From contig JADJXL010000025.1 of NCBI GenBank assembly GCA_016715885.1, forward strand, positions 186,001 through 250,000: a stretch of 64,000 bases of DNA, given 5' to 3'. The position numbers and the translations under genes were made by a program. Shown here one piece after another: positions 45,201 to 51,928 of this stretch. Source of the stretch: Polyangiaceae bacterium (lineage in GTDB: Bacteria > Myxococcota_A > Polyangia > Polyangiales > Polyangiaceae). Within the stretch, counting starts at the first letter, position 1. Every line of letters begins with the position of its first letter. The notes under the pieces are model-generated. The model was not told the origin of the DNA, did not search any database, and saw only the letters and a program-made list of their open reading frames with translations.

Positions 45201-45317
45201 GGCCAGAGCCCAATGGAACAGGGCGCAAAGATGGAAGATTTCTGGCTCGAGCTGATGGAGTACATGGAAAAGAACTATCGCACGATGCCCGATAGCGAAG
45301 TTATCTGGACGGAGTAA
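42267..45317 (+). CDS. Large lipoprotein esterase-like protein with swapped domain halves
   Basis: A signal peptide with a possible lipobox (LGITLAAIAPSC) opens the 1016-residue protein. About 250 residues of strand-rich Ig-like sequence follow. Residues 335-370 (SHRGILGVSMGGGGTAAFGM, FDALAPMGG) match the nucleophile elbow of the esterase D/feruloyl esterase-like family, with Ser344. The segment that normally precedes it in that family lies at the very C-terminus (about 893-1016): VIISLPPGY, YPVVYALHGYG, KAILVFVDGR, MEYMEKNYRTMPDSEVIW. The two parts are thus in circularly permuted order. The long middle has Asp-rich calcium-like stretches (DYNGNGVRDEMEP, DVGEGDGKF). One 9-mer copy is at 45045. 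Confidence 0.85.
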   Translation: MTTRASRLRLRSARFAFFPLLGITLAAIAPSCTTDTSSSSTTGTIGPQLLPGDVCFAPSPDVVKLRVDTPQMFLARCTDTAEICASRKVRFVLDPDVCTRTPITFTSSNEAIVAAPTTDAFNLYDAAATVEVVAGKTAGSATIEAAVPRGDGTNVTVTVNVDVLDVDPAQADIACSGTAAMNDFGGGKTLAGADGLVGASISLPEGASKPNSGSYLWSVASFDADIKCGDMTPPTDYLPLGPAITFGPTNKKFQRDVPLTIPINPARMPDAARLRHLSVAYSGPAFVTPRIVPVADMRIEKIDGHWALSFKAPRLGTYQAVVPKDAGTKSYPRRLSHRGILGVSMGGGGTAAFGMRYHHLFDALAPMGGPVDLTWMLQHIESNIMGGFRAIPKGTTIDQIQQTATPCMTGSECAFDETCVGVLPGAPGKCAWIPQPKDPYEHNSAFNHWWYEYPNKGSGGSFNRKAYIQIFRDFAIMFGNPNGENLTPGAENLPAGVRPDDPSVTGGRPTDECRIWVDPLDGPDKQKQQELDNNCPIERCANTLTLDNYFDDEFNPDGTFPVITFCDGSPQLESHSPWANTWTPQGNNFPMELALAVDYNGNGVRDEMEPIIRAGREPWSDVGTDGVASVNEPGYAPGVNEDPAGDDYDPQFNPTGTEGNYRYEQGEPFQDVGLDGVAGTKQQPPGGWEKPGDGYDVGEGDGKFTVARGLQRFWDRDAHSIAARMAKDVPGGELDDAALRRIDVFTDGGTRDLFNFVVDAQHLAGAFVGRKRHVTYFSDFNQQPGLDPTNFSGFNPAIVPFDEMPGIILQRYGKIDPTQADIDSGSGQHVGTATEVIDRIRAGLSFILSRWREPELRTLVLESADDPVDGASQCEILGTCEVEFTTKAGRKGPVIISLPPGYAHKAQQDRRYPVVYALHGYGQEPDGLSAATGIIRTFMNQSADSMETRMPKAILVFVDGRCRVGPSGKAECIRGTFFGQSPMEQGAKMEDFWLELMEYMEKNYRTMPDSEVIWTE

Positions 45318-45326
45318 GTTACGCGC

Positions 45327-46166
45327 TTGCACGACGACGAACCTCCGAATCTCACCCTGACGCCCATCGGAATTCTGCATACGCCATTTCCCGATCGCGT
45401 GAGCACGCCCAGGCAACCTCACGCGGCGGGCGGTGCGGAAGGTAGAATCGAATTGTTTCCAGGCCGAGGTCTGGAGCATGCGGTGATGGACCTGGAAGAA
45501 TGGGAATACATCTGGGTCCTCTTCTGGTTTCACCTGAATTCGTCCTGGCGTCCCAAAGTCCTTCCGCCTCGAAGCTCGGGTAAACGGCGCGGCGTGTTCG
45601 GAACGCGTTCGCCGCATCGGCCAAACCCGATTGGTTTGTCCCTCGTGCGCCTCGTGTCCGTCGACGGGCTCGTTTTGCACGTGCGCGACGTGGACATGAT
45701 CGACAAGTCGCCCGTTTTCGACATCAAACCGTATTTGCCTTATGCCGAGGCGCGGACTTCGGCGCGTACGGGTTGGATTGAAAATCTGGCCCCGACAAAC
45801 GATGCTCCGCCCGCCGATCCCGAGCCGGGTTTTACCGTGTCATGGTCGGCCGAAGCAATGCAGCGCGCTGCGTTTTTACGGGACGAACTGCACATCGACA
45901 TCACTTCGCCCATCGAGCGAACGTTGCAGCTCGGACCGCAGCCGCATCCGTATCGGCGCATTCGTATCGAACCTGATGGAACGCGGCGACTTGCGCACAA
46001 GGATTGGCGCGCGTGGTTTTCCGTAGATGGACGACACGTGACAATTATTACAATCGACACAGGGTATCGCGAGAAGGATTTGGCTACGTCATGTGATGTA
46101 GCAATCGAGCCTCATCGCGTGTTCGTCGAAAAATTTGGTCGCGCCAAACAGCCAGGCGGGTGCTAA
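45327..46166 (+). CDS. trmO: tRNA m6t6A37 methyltransferase TrmO (TsaA family)
   Basis: TrmO methylates N6-threonylcarbamoyladenosine at position 37 of tRNA. The beta-barrel family is shown by LTPIGILHTPFPDRVSTPRQ, LEEWEYIWVLFWFH, GVFGTRSPHRPNPIGLSLVR and IDKSPVFDIKPYLPYAEA. The 279-residue length includes the C-terminal half (FLRDELHIDITSP, WFSVDGRHVTIITID) found in the full-length type. The start is TTG at 45327, with GGAG 12 nt upstream. It lies 9 bp after the esterase-like gene. One 9-mer copy is at 45633. Confidence 0.93.
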   Translation: MHDDEPPNLTLTPIGILHTPFPDRVSTPRQPHAAGGAEGRIELFPGRGLEHAVMDLEEWEYIWVLFWFHLNSSWRPKVLPPRSSGKRRGVFGTRSPHRPNPIGLSLVRLVSVDGLVLHVRDVDMIDKSPVFDIKPYLPYAEARTSARTGWIENLAPTNDAPPADPEPGFTVSWSAEAMQRAAFLRDELHIDITSPIERTLQLGPQPHPYRRIRIEPDGTRRLAHKDWRAWFSVDGRHVTIITIDTGYREKDLATSCDVAIEPHRVFVEKFGRAKQPGGC

Positions 46167-46175
46167 AGCAGCTTC

Positions 46176-47048
46176 ATGAAACAAGCAATATTGGTGGGTG
46201 CGCTCGCAGCGGTCTTGGGTTGCGGAGGCGCTGCTGGTCAAGATGCGGCTGGGAAAACGGCGCATTCGGCGCATGGAAAGCAAGGTTGCGCTTGCCCGCA
46301 CTGCAAGGGTTGTGAACACTGCAAGCAACCTGGCATGGCACATCAAGACGGAATGGCTTGTCCGCACTGCGCGCAGGGCGGAATGCATCACGGCGGTGGA
46401 CAACACGGAATGCATCACGGCGGCGAGCACGGGATGCATCACGGAGGGCATGGCGGTCACGGCGGGCCGCTCGTGCACCGATTCGAGAAGGCCGAGGAGT
46501 GGGCGAAGCAGTTCGACGATCCGGCGCGGGATGCTTGGCAAAAGCCGACGGAGGTCGTTGCGGCAATGACCATTTCCCCCGGAATGACGGTGGCTGACAT
46601 TGGGGCGGGTACGGGATATTTCGAGCCGCATTTGTCGCGGGCCGTGGGGCCGACGGGCAAAGTGTTGGCGGTCGACATCGAGCCGGACATGGTGCGGTAT
46701 TTGCGCGAGCGTGCGGCAAAAGAAAAACTCGTCAATGTCACGGCGGTGCAAGCGACGCCGGGTGAAACGGGTCTTGCACCGGAATCCGTGGACCGCATTC
46801 TCGTCGTGGACACGTGGCATCACATTCCGGATCGAGCTGCGTATGCGCAGAAGCTGCGTGCGGCACTACGTCCGGGAGGGCTCGTGATCATCGTGGATTT
46901 CACGCTCGAAGCGACGAAAGGCCCGCCGAAAGAGCACCGTCTCGCGCCGGAAAAAGTGATTGCCGAGCTCGATGCGGGCGGTTTGTCCGGGAAAGCCATC
47001 GACGAGAGTTTGCCCGAGCAATACATTGTCGTAGCAAAAGCTCGGTAA
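46176..47048 (+). CDS. Lipoprotein-type SAM methyltransferase with Cys/His-rich metal-binding segment
   Basis: The N-terminus looks like a lipoprotein signal (AILVGALAAVLGC). A segment of about 75 residues dense in Cys and His follows: CACPHCKGCEHCK, CPHC and repeated HGMHHGG. After it comes a class I SAM-dependent methyltransferase fold: VADIGAGTGYFEPHLS (SAM loop), VLAVDIEPDMV with the acidic residue, ILVVDTWHHIPD and LRPGGLVIIVDF. The combination is unusual because SAM is cytoplasmic. Either the signal is not used and the Cys/His segment serves as a metal sensor, or the protein is exported. It lies 10 bp after trmO. A 9-mer copy is at 46980. Confidence 0.86.
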   Translation: MKQAILVGALAAVLGCGGAAGQDAAGKTAHSAHGKQGCACPHCKGCEHCKQPGMAHQDGMACPHCAQGGMHHGGGQHGMHHGGEHGMHHGGHGGHGGPLVHRFEKAEEWAKQFDDPARDAWQKPTEVVAAMTISPGMTVADIGAGTGYFEPHLSRAVGPTGKVLAVDIEPDMVRYLRERAAKEKLVNVTAVQATPGETGLAPESVDRILVVDTWHHIPDRAAYAQKLRAALRPGGLVIIVDFTLEATKGPPKEHRLAPEKVIAELDAGGLSGKAIDESLPEQYIVVAKAR

Positions 47049-47277
47049 ATCGACGCGACGCGTCACATTTTCCCTGCTACCTGTTCGGCATACGTTCGGT
47101 AACCCAAACCTCGACGGCGCCGTGCTGCTTCTCCGCGGGCGGTTTGCCTCGGTGGCGTGGTAAAACTCACAAAAACCGGTTTGTCACAAAAGCATTGCGC
47201 TTGCGTTTTGCATGGGTTTACCCTTCAAAACCGTGCCGTTCACGCAGACGGGCGTGACGAATACGAGAGGGGGCGCC

Positions 47278-49452
47278 ATGCTGGTTGCCGATCTAGCATT
47301 CCAATCGGGGGAGCAATCGCTGACGGTTCGCGAGTTCGTCGTACGCGATGCGATCTCGACTCTGTTCGACATCTCGGTACACGCGTGCTCGCCGAATGAG
47401 GACCTCGACCTGGAAGCCATCGTCGGAAGGCCGGTGGCCTTCAGGATTGGCGGGACAAGCGAGAATGCGCGCAGGTGGACCGGCATCGTTCTCCGCATGA
47501 AACAGATCGGCGCGGAGGAGAAAGGTTTGTCCACGTATCATCTCTCGATCGTGCCAAACCTCTGGCTGCTCTCCCAACGTCGCAACCACCGGATTTTCCA
47601 GCATCAAAGCGTCGTTGAAATTGTCGGGACAATCCTTTCCGAGTGGGGACTGGAACCTGTTTGGCGGGTGGATCGGGAGCGCTTGGCGAAGCTCGAAATA
47701 CGCGTGCAGTACGGTGAGAGTGATCTTGCGTTCGTATGTCGGCTGCTCGAGGAAGCCGGGATCTCGTTTGTCATGGCGGATGGTGGTGAAAAAGGAAGCG
47801 TGCCGATGTTCGTCGATGCGCCCGGAAGCGCGGAGCCGCGACGCGCGTATCCGATCGTTTATTTGCCGGCGGCTCCGGCATCGTTCGACCGAGCGTACGT
47901 GACGAACGTGGAGATCTCGCGTGAGGTTCGTCCGGGCAAGATCATGCTCGGTGATACGGACTTTCGGCGCAAGTCGGATGTACGGCTGTTTGGCGAGGCG
48001 TCCTCGGCCGGTTTGGAGGGGCGTTACGAGCAGTTTCACTACGAGCCTGGAGGGTTTGTCGTGGCTGATGGGCGTCTGTCCGATACGCCGATCGCGGACC
48101 AGCGGGGTGTGGTGCGTACGGATGAGAAAGTGGGCAAGCTGCGGGCCGAGCAGCGTTTGGCGAGCGCGCGTGCAGGACGCGTAGCGATGAATTTTCACAC
48201 GAACGTGGCCGATCTATCGCCGGGGACGGTGTTTTCGATCGATCGGCATCCGCGCAGCGATCTTGCGAAGACGCGTCGGCTGCTCGTGATCGAGATGTCG
48301 ATCACGGGGACGCAGGATCGAAGTTTTTCCGCTATGGGTGTGGCGCTGTTCGCGGACGAACCTTTTGCACCCCAACGAAAAACGCCGAAGCCGCGCATCG
48401 AAGGTGTGCAGAGTGCGATCGTGGTGGGACCTCGTGCGGGTGCGACTGCCGACGAGATACACACGGACGAGTTTGGCCGGGTGCGGGTGCAATTTCCGTG
48501 GGATCGTGAAGGCACATTCGATGAACGCAGTTCGTGCTGGATGCGTGTGAGCCAAGGATGGGCCGGTGGTGGGTTTGGCATAATGGCGCTGCCGCGTGTC
48601 GGGCAGGAAGTATTGGTGGGGTTTTTCGAGGGCGACCCGGACCAACCCATCGTCGTGGGACGCGTGTACAACAACACGACGCGCGTTCCGTACAAATTGC
48701 CGGAGCACAAGACGAAGAGCACGTGGAAGAGCGATTCGACGCCTGGATCCGGTGGGTTCAACGAGATCATGTTCGACGATGCGAGAGGCGCGGAGCTCGT
48801 GTACGTGCAAGCCGAGCGTAACCTGGACAAACTCGTGAAGGTCGACGAGTCGGTGACGATTGGGCGCATGCGAAGCAAGCGTGTGGGTGCGAGTGAAACG
48901 ATTGCGATCGGGGCAAACCGGACGACGACGATCGGGGCGGTGGATGCGACGTGGGTAGGCGATCGGCATGCGGTTACGATGCGACAAACGCGCGGGGGGG
49001 CGACGTTGCCGACGGGCACGGAGATGGTGGATGGGCGGATATCGGTGACGACGGGAGAAGCGACGATCACGCTGGAGGGGCCGAACATCACGTTCGACGC
49101 GGCGGCGCGGATATTGATGAAGGCGGGAGCGGACATTGCGCTTGCGGCGGGGTCGCACGTGACGGTGGACGCGACGGTGAACATGACGCTGAAGAGCGGC
49201 GCGAAGCTGGTGGTGCAGGCGGACGACGGGGATGTGGTGATCCAGGGTGGGCCGAACGTGCAGATCAATCCGGAGGACCTCAGGTGGAGGCGGGCGGGCA
49301 AAAAGCGGGCGGGGGCCGCTCGGCCAGCGCGGGGATGCGCGAAAAAGGGGGCTTGGACCGGAGGGGGGGGGGGGCATGGCGGGGGGGGGGGATCCTGGCA
49401 ATGGGCTATGGGGCGGCAAAGCCCCATTCGGAATCGAGCCGCACGAGTATGA
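47278..49452 (+). CDS. vgrG: Type VI secretion spike protein VgrG
   Basis: The spike of the type VI secretion injection device, loaded with effectors at its tip. Gp27-like regions (LTVREFVVRDAISTLFDISV, LRMKQIGAEEKGLSTYHLSI, LLEEAGISFVMADGG) are followed by the OB-fold (DEFGRVRVQFPWDREG, SCWMRVSQGWAGGGFGIMALP, GQEVLVGFFEGDPDQPIVVG). A beta-helix of repeated ETIAIGANRTTTIG units ends near VQINPED. I chose ATG 47278 with AGAGGGGG upstream; the frame extends to 47212. The annotated end runs through two poly-G tracts into Arg-rich sequence. One G fewer would put it into a frame ending GFEFFDKTRG at 49498. No other T6SS structural gene is nearby, so it is an orphan vgrG. Confidence 0.93.
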   Translation: MLVADLAFQSGEQSLTVREFVVRDAISTLFDISVHACSPNEDLDLEAIVGRPVAFRIGGTSENARRWTGIVLRMKQIGAEEKGLSTYHLSIVPNLWLLSQRRNHRIFQHQSVVEIVGTILSEWGLEPVWRVDRERLAKLEIRVQYGESDLAFVCRLLEEAGISFVMADGGEKGSVPMFVDAPGSAEPRRAYPIVYLPAAPASFDRAYVTNVEISREVRPGKIMLGDTDFRRKSDVRLFGEASSAGLEGRYEQFHYEPGGFVVADGRLSDTPIADQRGVVRTDEKVGKLRAEQRLASARAGRVAMNFHTNVADLSPGTVFSIDRHPRSDLAKTRRLLVIEMSITGTQDRSFSAMGVALFADEPFAPQRKTPKPRIEGVQSAIVVGPRAGATADEIHTDEFGRVRVQFPWDREGTFDERSSCWMRVSQGWAGGGFGIMALPRVGQEVLVGFFEGDPDQPIVVGRVYNNTTRVPYKLPEHKTKSTWKSDSTPGSGGFNEIMFDDARGAELVYVQAERNLDKLVKVDESVTIGRMRSKRVGASETIAIGANRTTTIGAVDATWVGDRHAVTMRQTRGGATLPTGTEMVDGRISVTTGEATITLEGPNITFDAAARILMKAGADIALAAGSHVTVDATVNMTLKSGAKLVVQADDGDVVIQGGPNVQINPEDLRWRRAGKKRAGAARPARGCAKKGAWTGGGGGHGGGGGSWQWAMGRQSPIRNRAARV
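49363..49391 (+). repeat. Two long G-tracts at the vgrG 3' end
   Basis: Twelve consecutive G at 49363-49374 and eleven at 49381-49391 are separated by CATGGC. Tracts of this length are prone to slippage in vivo and to miscalling in sequencing. They lie exactly where the VgrG reading frame would need to change by one base to reach the coding-like tail ending at 49498. Confidence 0.9.
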
Positions 49453-49510
49453 AACGATGAAGAAGGGCTTCGAGTTTTTCGATAAGACTCGCGGGTAGCC
49501 GGAGGAGCGT

Positions 49511-49960
49511 ATGAAACAGACGAACATGGTCGTCGTGGAGCGAATGACGAACCTCGGGGCATGGGAGCTCTACCGATTTGCCGACGAAGGAACGGACGAG
49601 GTCATTTGTAAAATGGCACTGCGCCATGACGACCAGACGGACGCCGTCGAATACGGCGTGTGGCGGAGAGACGACACAGAGCCCAGCGCGACAGGAAGGC
49701 TCGATCTGGAGGTGGAGGATGGGTGGAGCGACGAAGCGCGTGAGCTGGCTCTTGGGGAAATCGCCAGGATTTATTCGCAGGGGTTACCGGAAACTGCAAA
49801 TGGATTGCTCTACAAGATTGGCGAGGAGGAGGACGAGGAGGACGATGATGCAGAGGATGACGACAGCGACGTGGAGGATGACGGGGACGACGAAGAGGAT
49901 GACGCGTACGAGGATGGGGACGACGAATACGAGGATGGGGACGACGAAGAGGAGACATGA
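49511..49960 (+). CDS. Small protein with extremely acidic C-terminus, vgrG-linked
   Basis: A strong GGAGGAG precedes the ATG. The first 100 residues are a mixed fold (MVVVERMTNLGAWELYRFADEG, VEYGVWRRDDTEPSATGRLDLE, ELALGEIARIYSQGLPETANGLLYKIG). The last 45 residues are almost only Glu and Asp. I do not recognise the family. It lies between vgrG and a basic unknown gene, and its stop overlaps the next start (ATGA). By context it could be an adaptor, chaperone or immunity protein for the downstream basic effector, using charge complementarity. This is inference. Confidence 0.8.
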   Translation: MKQTNMVVVERMTNLGAWELYRFADEGTDEVICKMALRHDDQTDAVEYGVWRRDDTEPSATGRLDLEVEDGWSDEARELALGEIARIYSQGLPETANGLLYKIGEEEDEEDDDAEDDDSDVEDDGDDEEDDAYEDGDDEYEDGDDEEET

Positions 49961-50466
49961 ACGAAATGGATGCGCTCATGGCAGCTCCGGACAATTCTTC
50001 CGAAAAGATCGCTCGTCCTATCAGGCGCCGTCGGCCGCGAGCCGCCCGGAGCGCTGGGGCGGCCAATGTCACGATAGGTGGCTTGCCTGTCGCATTCGAC
50101 GACGTACCGGGGGATGATTTTGGCACCGGCGCGTCCGACGTGTTCGTCGGCACCACCAAACGGCATATTGCGCGGCGGGGTGTTCAGATGCTGGTCACGG
50201 CGAGCGGCAATGCGAACAAGCCTGCGCGAACCGCCACGGCAAGAGGCGCAAGCTCGCGGCCGAAGGTAACCTTGACGCTGCGCGTGAAGAAGGCCGGATC
50301 TTGGCCCGTGACACGATGCGGTGCGGGATTTCTGCATGGCTTTGTGAAGAAGCCCAAGCATATCAGAGCACAAGTAAATAAACTCAAGGAGCAGTCGAAG
50401 AATAAGAAAATCCAAAAAGGAACTGAGGGCCCTCGTATTAGACGAGGAAATGCGGGACTTCAATAG
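49957..50466 (+). CDS. Basic protein of unknown function in the vgrG module
   Basis: 169 residues. An Arg-rich start (ARPIRRRRPRAARS) is followed by VTIGGLPVAFDDVPGDDFG, GVQMLVTASGN, VTLTLRVKKAGSWPVTRCGAG, and a Lys-rich end. It overlaps the acidic-protein stop by 4 bp and the glycosidase start by 17 bp in another frame. It could be an N-terminal delivery part of the glycosidase split by a frameshift, or a separate adaptor. No PAAR signature is clear. Lower-GC codon use (AAT, AAA, ATA) in the 3' half differs from most of the window and hints at transfer. Confidence 0.7.
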   Translation: MNEMDALMAAPDNSSEKIARPIRRRRPRAARSAGAANVTIGGLPVAFDDVPGDDFGTGASDVFVGTTKRHIARRGVQMLVTASGNANKPARTATARGASSRPKVTLTLRVKKAGSWPVTRCGAGFLHGFVKKPKHIRAQVNKLKEQSKNKKIQKGTEGPRIRRGNAGLQ

Positions 50467-51772
50467 ACGACTGAAAACAAAAATCAAAACGCTGAAGCCA
50501 ATTTTGTTCCGGGTGAGCCCTTATGATGCCGGAGTGTTCCCTGCGTCGTCGAAAGTCGGAGACAATCGGCTCGCGTATTACAAGGATCAGGTTTTCAAAG
50601 CATTTTATGTGGGGATAGCGAAGAAAGTCCTGTCCCTGCCTGTGAAGCCCAAGTTTCAGATAATCGTGTCGAACGCGTGGGGGCCACCCAAGGAGGGCGC
50701 GGTGTCACCCACGGGGACGGGCAGAAAGCTTTGGCGGGAAACGGTAACGGCGGTCGTCGAAGCAACGAAGAAGTTCGCCGATGACATAGGCGTCGATATC
50801 AGCCAATTCGAATTCGACATCTGGAACGAACCCAATCATCACAAATTCGGCTTCTTCTCCAAGAGAGTCGACCGCTTCTTCCCTATCTGGCGCGACGCGT
50901 TCCGCCGGATTCGCAGGACGCTGCCGAAAGCGATGATCGTGGGCCCGAGCCTTGCAGGAGGGTGGGGCAAAAAAGAAGGGGGAAAATCGTGGCTCGCGCG
51001 GTTCCTTTTGCGCTGCATCAAAGAGCAAAAGAAAAGCAACAAGCGTGTTTTTCCCGACATTATTTCATGGCACAATCTTGGCACCAAACCGAAGATCAAG
51101 CAGTTAGTCCGAGAGACGATTCGATTTTCGAGACGACGAGGACCCATTCCGCGTATCGACATCAACGAGACCGTGGGTTGGCGGTCGTGGAGGTCCCCGG
51201 GAACCGCAGTCCATTTCCTCGCAGCCGTGGAGCGCGCCAATTATACGATTAAAAAGGCACGCAAACGTAAGACAAAGCTGCCATGGGTACGCATGTGTCG
51301 GTCGCGTTTCGGGCCCAAGCCAACGCAGAAACCAGGCCACCCAAAGCCCGAGCGCAAGTATGACTTGGACACGGTCGATGATTTGAAAGCGGCATGGCAT
51401 GTCTTCAAGTTTTACGCATCAATGACGGGCAGGATGCGACGCACCGCGCCTCGACACGGAGTTGACTGGCTCGTCAGCGAAAACAAGAAAGGGAAGCATA
51501 TCCAAGTTCTTCTCGCCCCCAATGGCAGTGGGAAGAGGGCGACACTGCATTTGACGGACCTGCCTGGTTACCTCCGAAAACCGAAGGTCAAGGTGACCAT
51601 CGTGCATATTGATAAAAGGCGGAACAAGACGACGACGGTGACGAAGACGAAACGCGTTCGCCGAGCATCCTTGATCATCCGCTTGCGCGGAATGGGAGGG
51701 CAGGACGCCTATTTCGTGACAATCAATCGCGGGGGCGAGAGGAAACCGAAAAAGAATACGGCCCGTGCCTAA
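50450..51772 (+). CDS. GH39-like glycoside hydrolase, candidate T6SS effector
   Basis: A GH clan A (beta/alpha)8 barrel. The first strand is PILFRVSPYD, the acid/base Glu127 is in FDIWNEPNHH, a conserved His is in ISWHNLG, and the nucleophile Glu240 is in IDINETVGW. The Glu-Glu spacing of 113 residues suits family 39. A C-terminal beta region (HIQVLLAPNGSGKRATLHL, DAYFVTINRG) follows, as in GH39 beta-xylosidases. There is no signal peptide and the protein is very rich in Lys and Arg. Its place in a vgrG module suggests a secreted effector that attacks a glycan of a target cell or matrix. The substrate is unknown. GAGGAA precedes the ATG. Confidence 0.85.
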   Translation: MRDFNRRLKTKIKTLKPILFRVSPYDAGVFPASSKVGDNRLAYYKDQVFKAFYVGIAKKVLSLPVKPKFQIIVSNAWGPPKEGAVSPTGTGRKLWRETVTAVVEATKKFADDIGVDISQFEFDIWNEPNHHKFGFFSKRVDRFFPIWRDAFRRIRRTLPKAMIVGPSLAGGWGKKEGGKSWLARFLLRCIKEQKKSNKRVFPDIISWHNLGTKPKIKQLVRETIRFSRRRGPIPRIDINETVGWRSWRSPGTAVHFLAAVERANYTIKKARKRKTKLPWVRMCRSRFGPKPTQKPGHPKPERKYDLDTVDDLKAAWHVFKFYASMTGRMRRTAPRHGVDWLVSENKKGKHIQVLLAPNGSGKRATLHLTDLPGYLRKPKVKVTIVHIDKRRNKTTTVTKTKRVRRASLIIRLRGMGGQDAYFVTINRGGERKPKKNTARA

Positions 51773-51821
51773 TTTTGCTCCAATCGCCCCACGCCTTTCG
51801 GGTCATGCAAGGCGCGGCATC

Positions 51822-51928
51822 ATGAGGGCGAAACTCGTACGTATTGGAAATTCGCGCGGCGTACGTCTCCCGTGCTGCTCGATACCGCAACGACCACTCG
51901 GTTCGACGAGCATGAATGGCGCTGGTAA
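51822..51928 (+). pseudogene. MazE/AbrB-type antitoxin remnant with internal deletion
   Basis: From ATG 51822 the frame encodes MRAKLVRIGNSRGVRLP, the N-terminal signature of MazE/AbrB swapped-hairpin antitoxins. In another frame, starting at 51875, LLDTATTTRFDEHEWRW ends at TAA 51926-51928. This is the typical C-terminal end of the same antitoxins, including the toxin-contacting acidic/aromatic tail. The middle of about 40 residues is missing and the two ends are out of frame. No toxin gene is seen beside it. The stop abuts the end of the minus-strand gene at 51929. It looks like a deleted toxin-antitoxin module at the edge of the vgrG island. Confidence 0.75.

Noticed and set aside
47049..47277. 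Sigma-54 promoter for vgrG
   Set aside because: No GG-N10-GC pair with the right flanks could be found.
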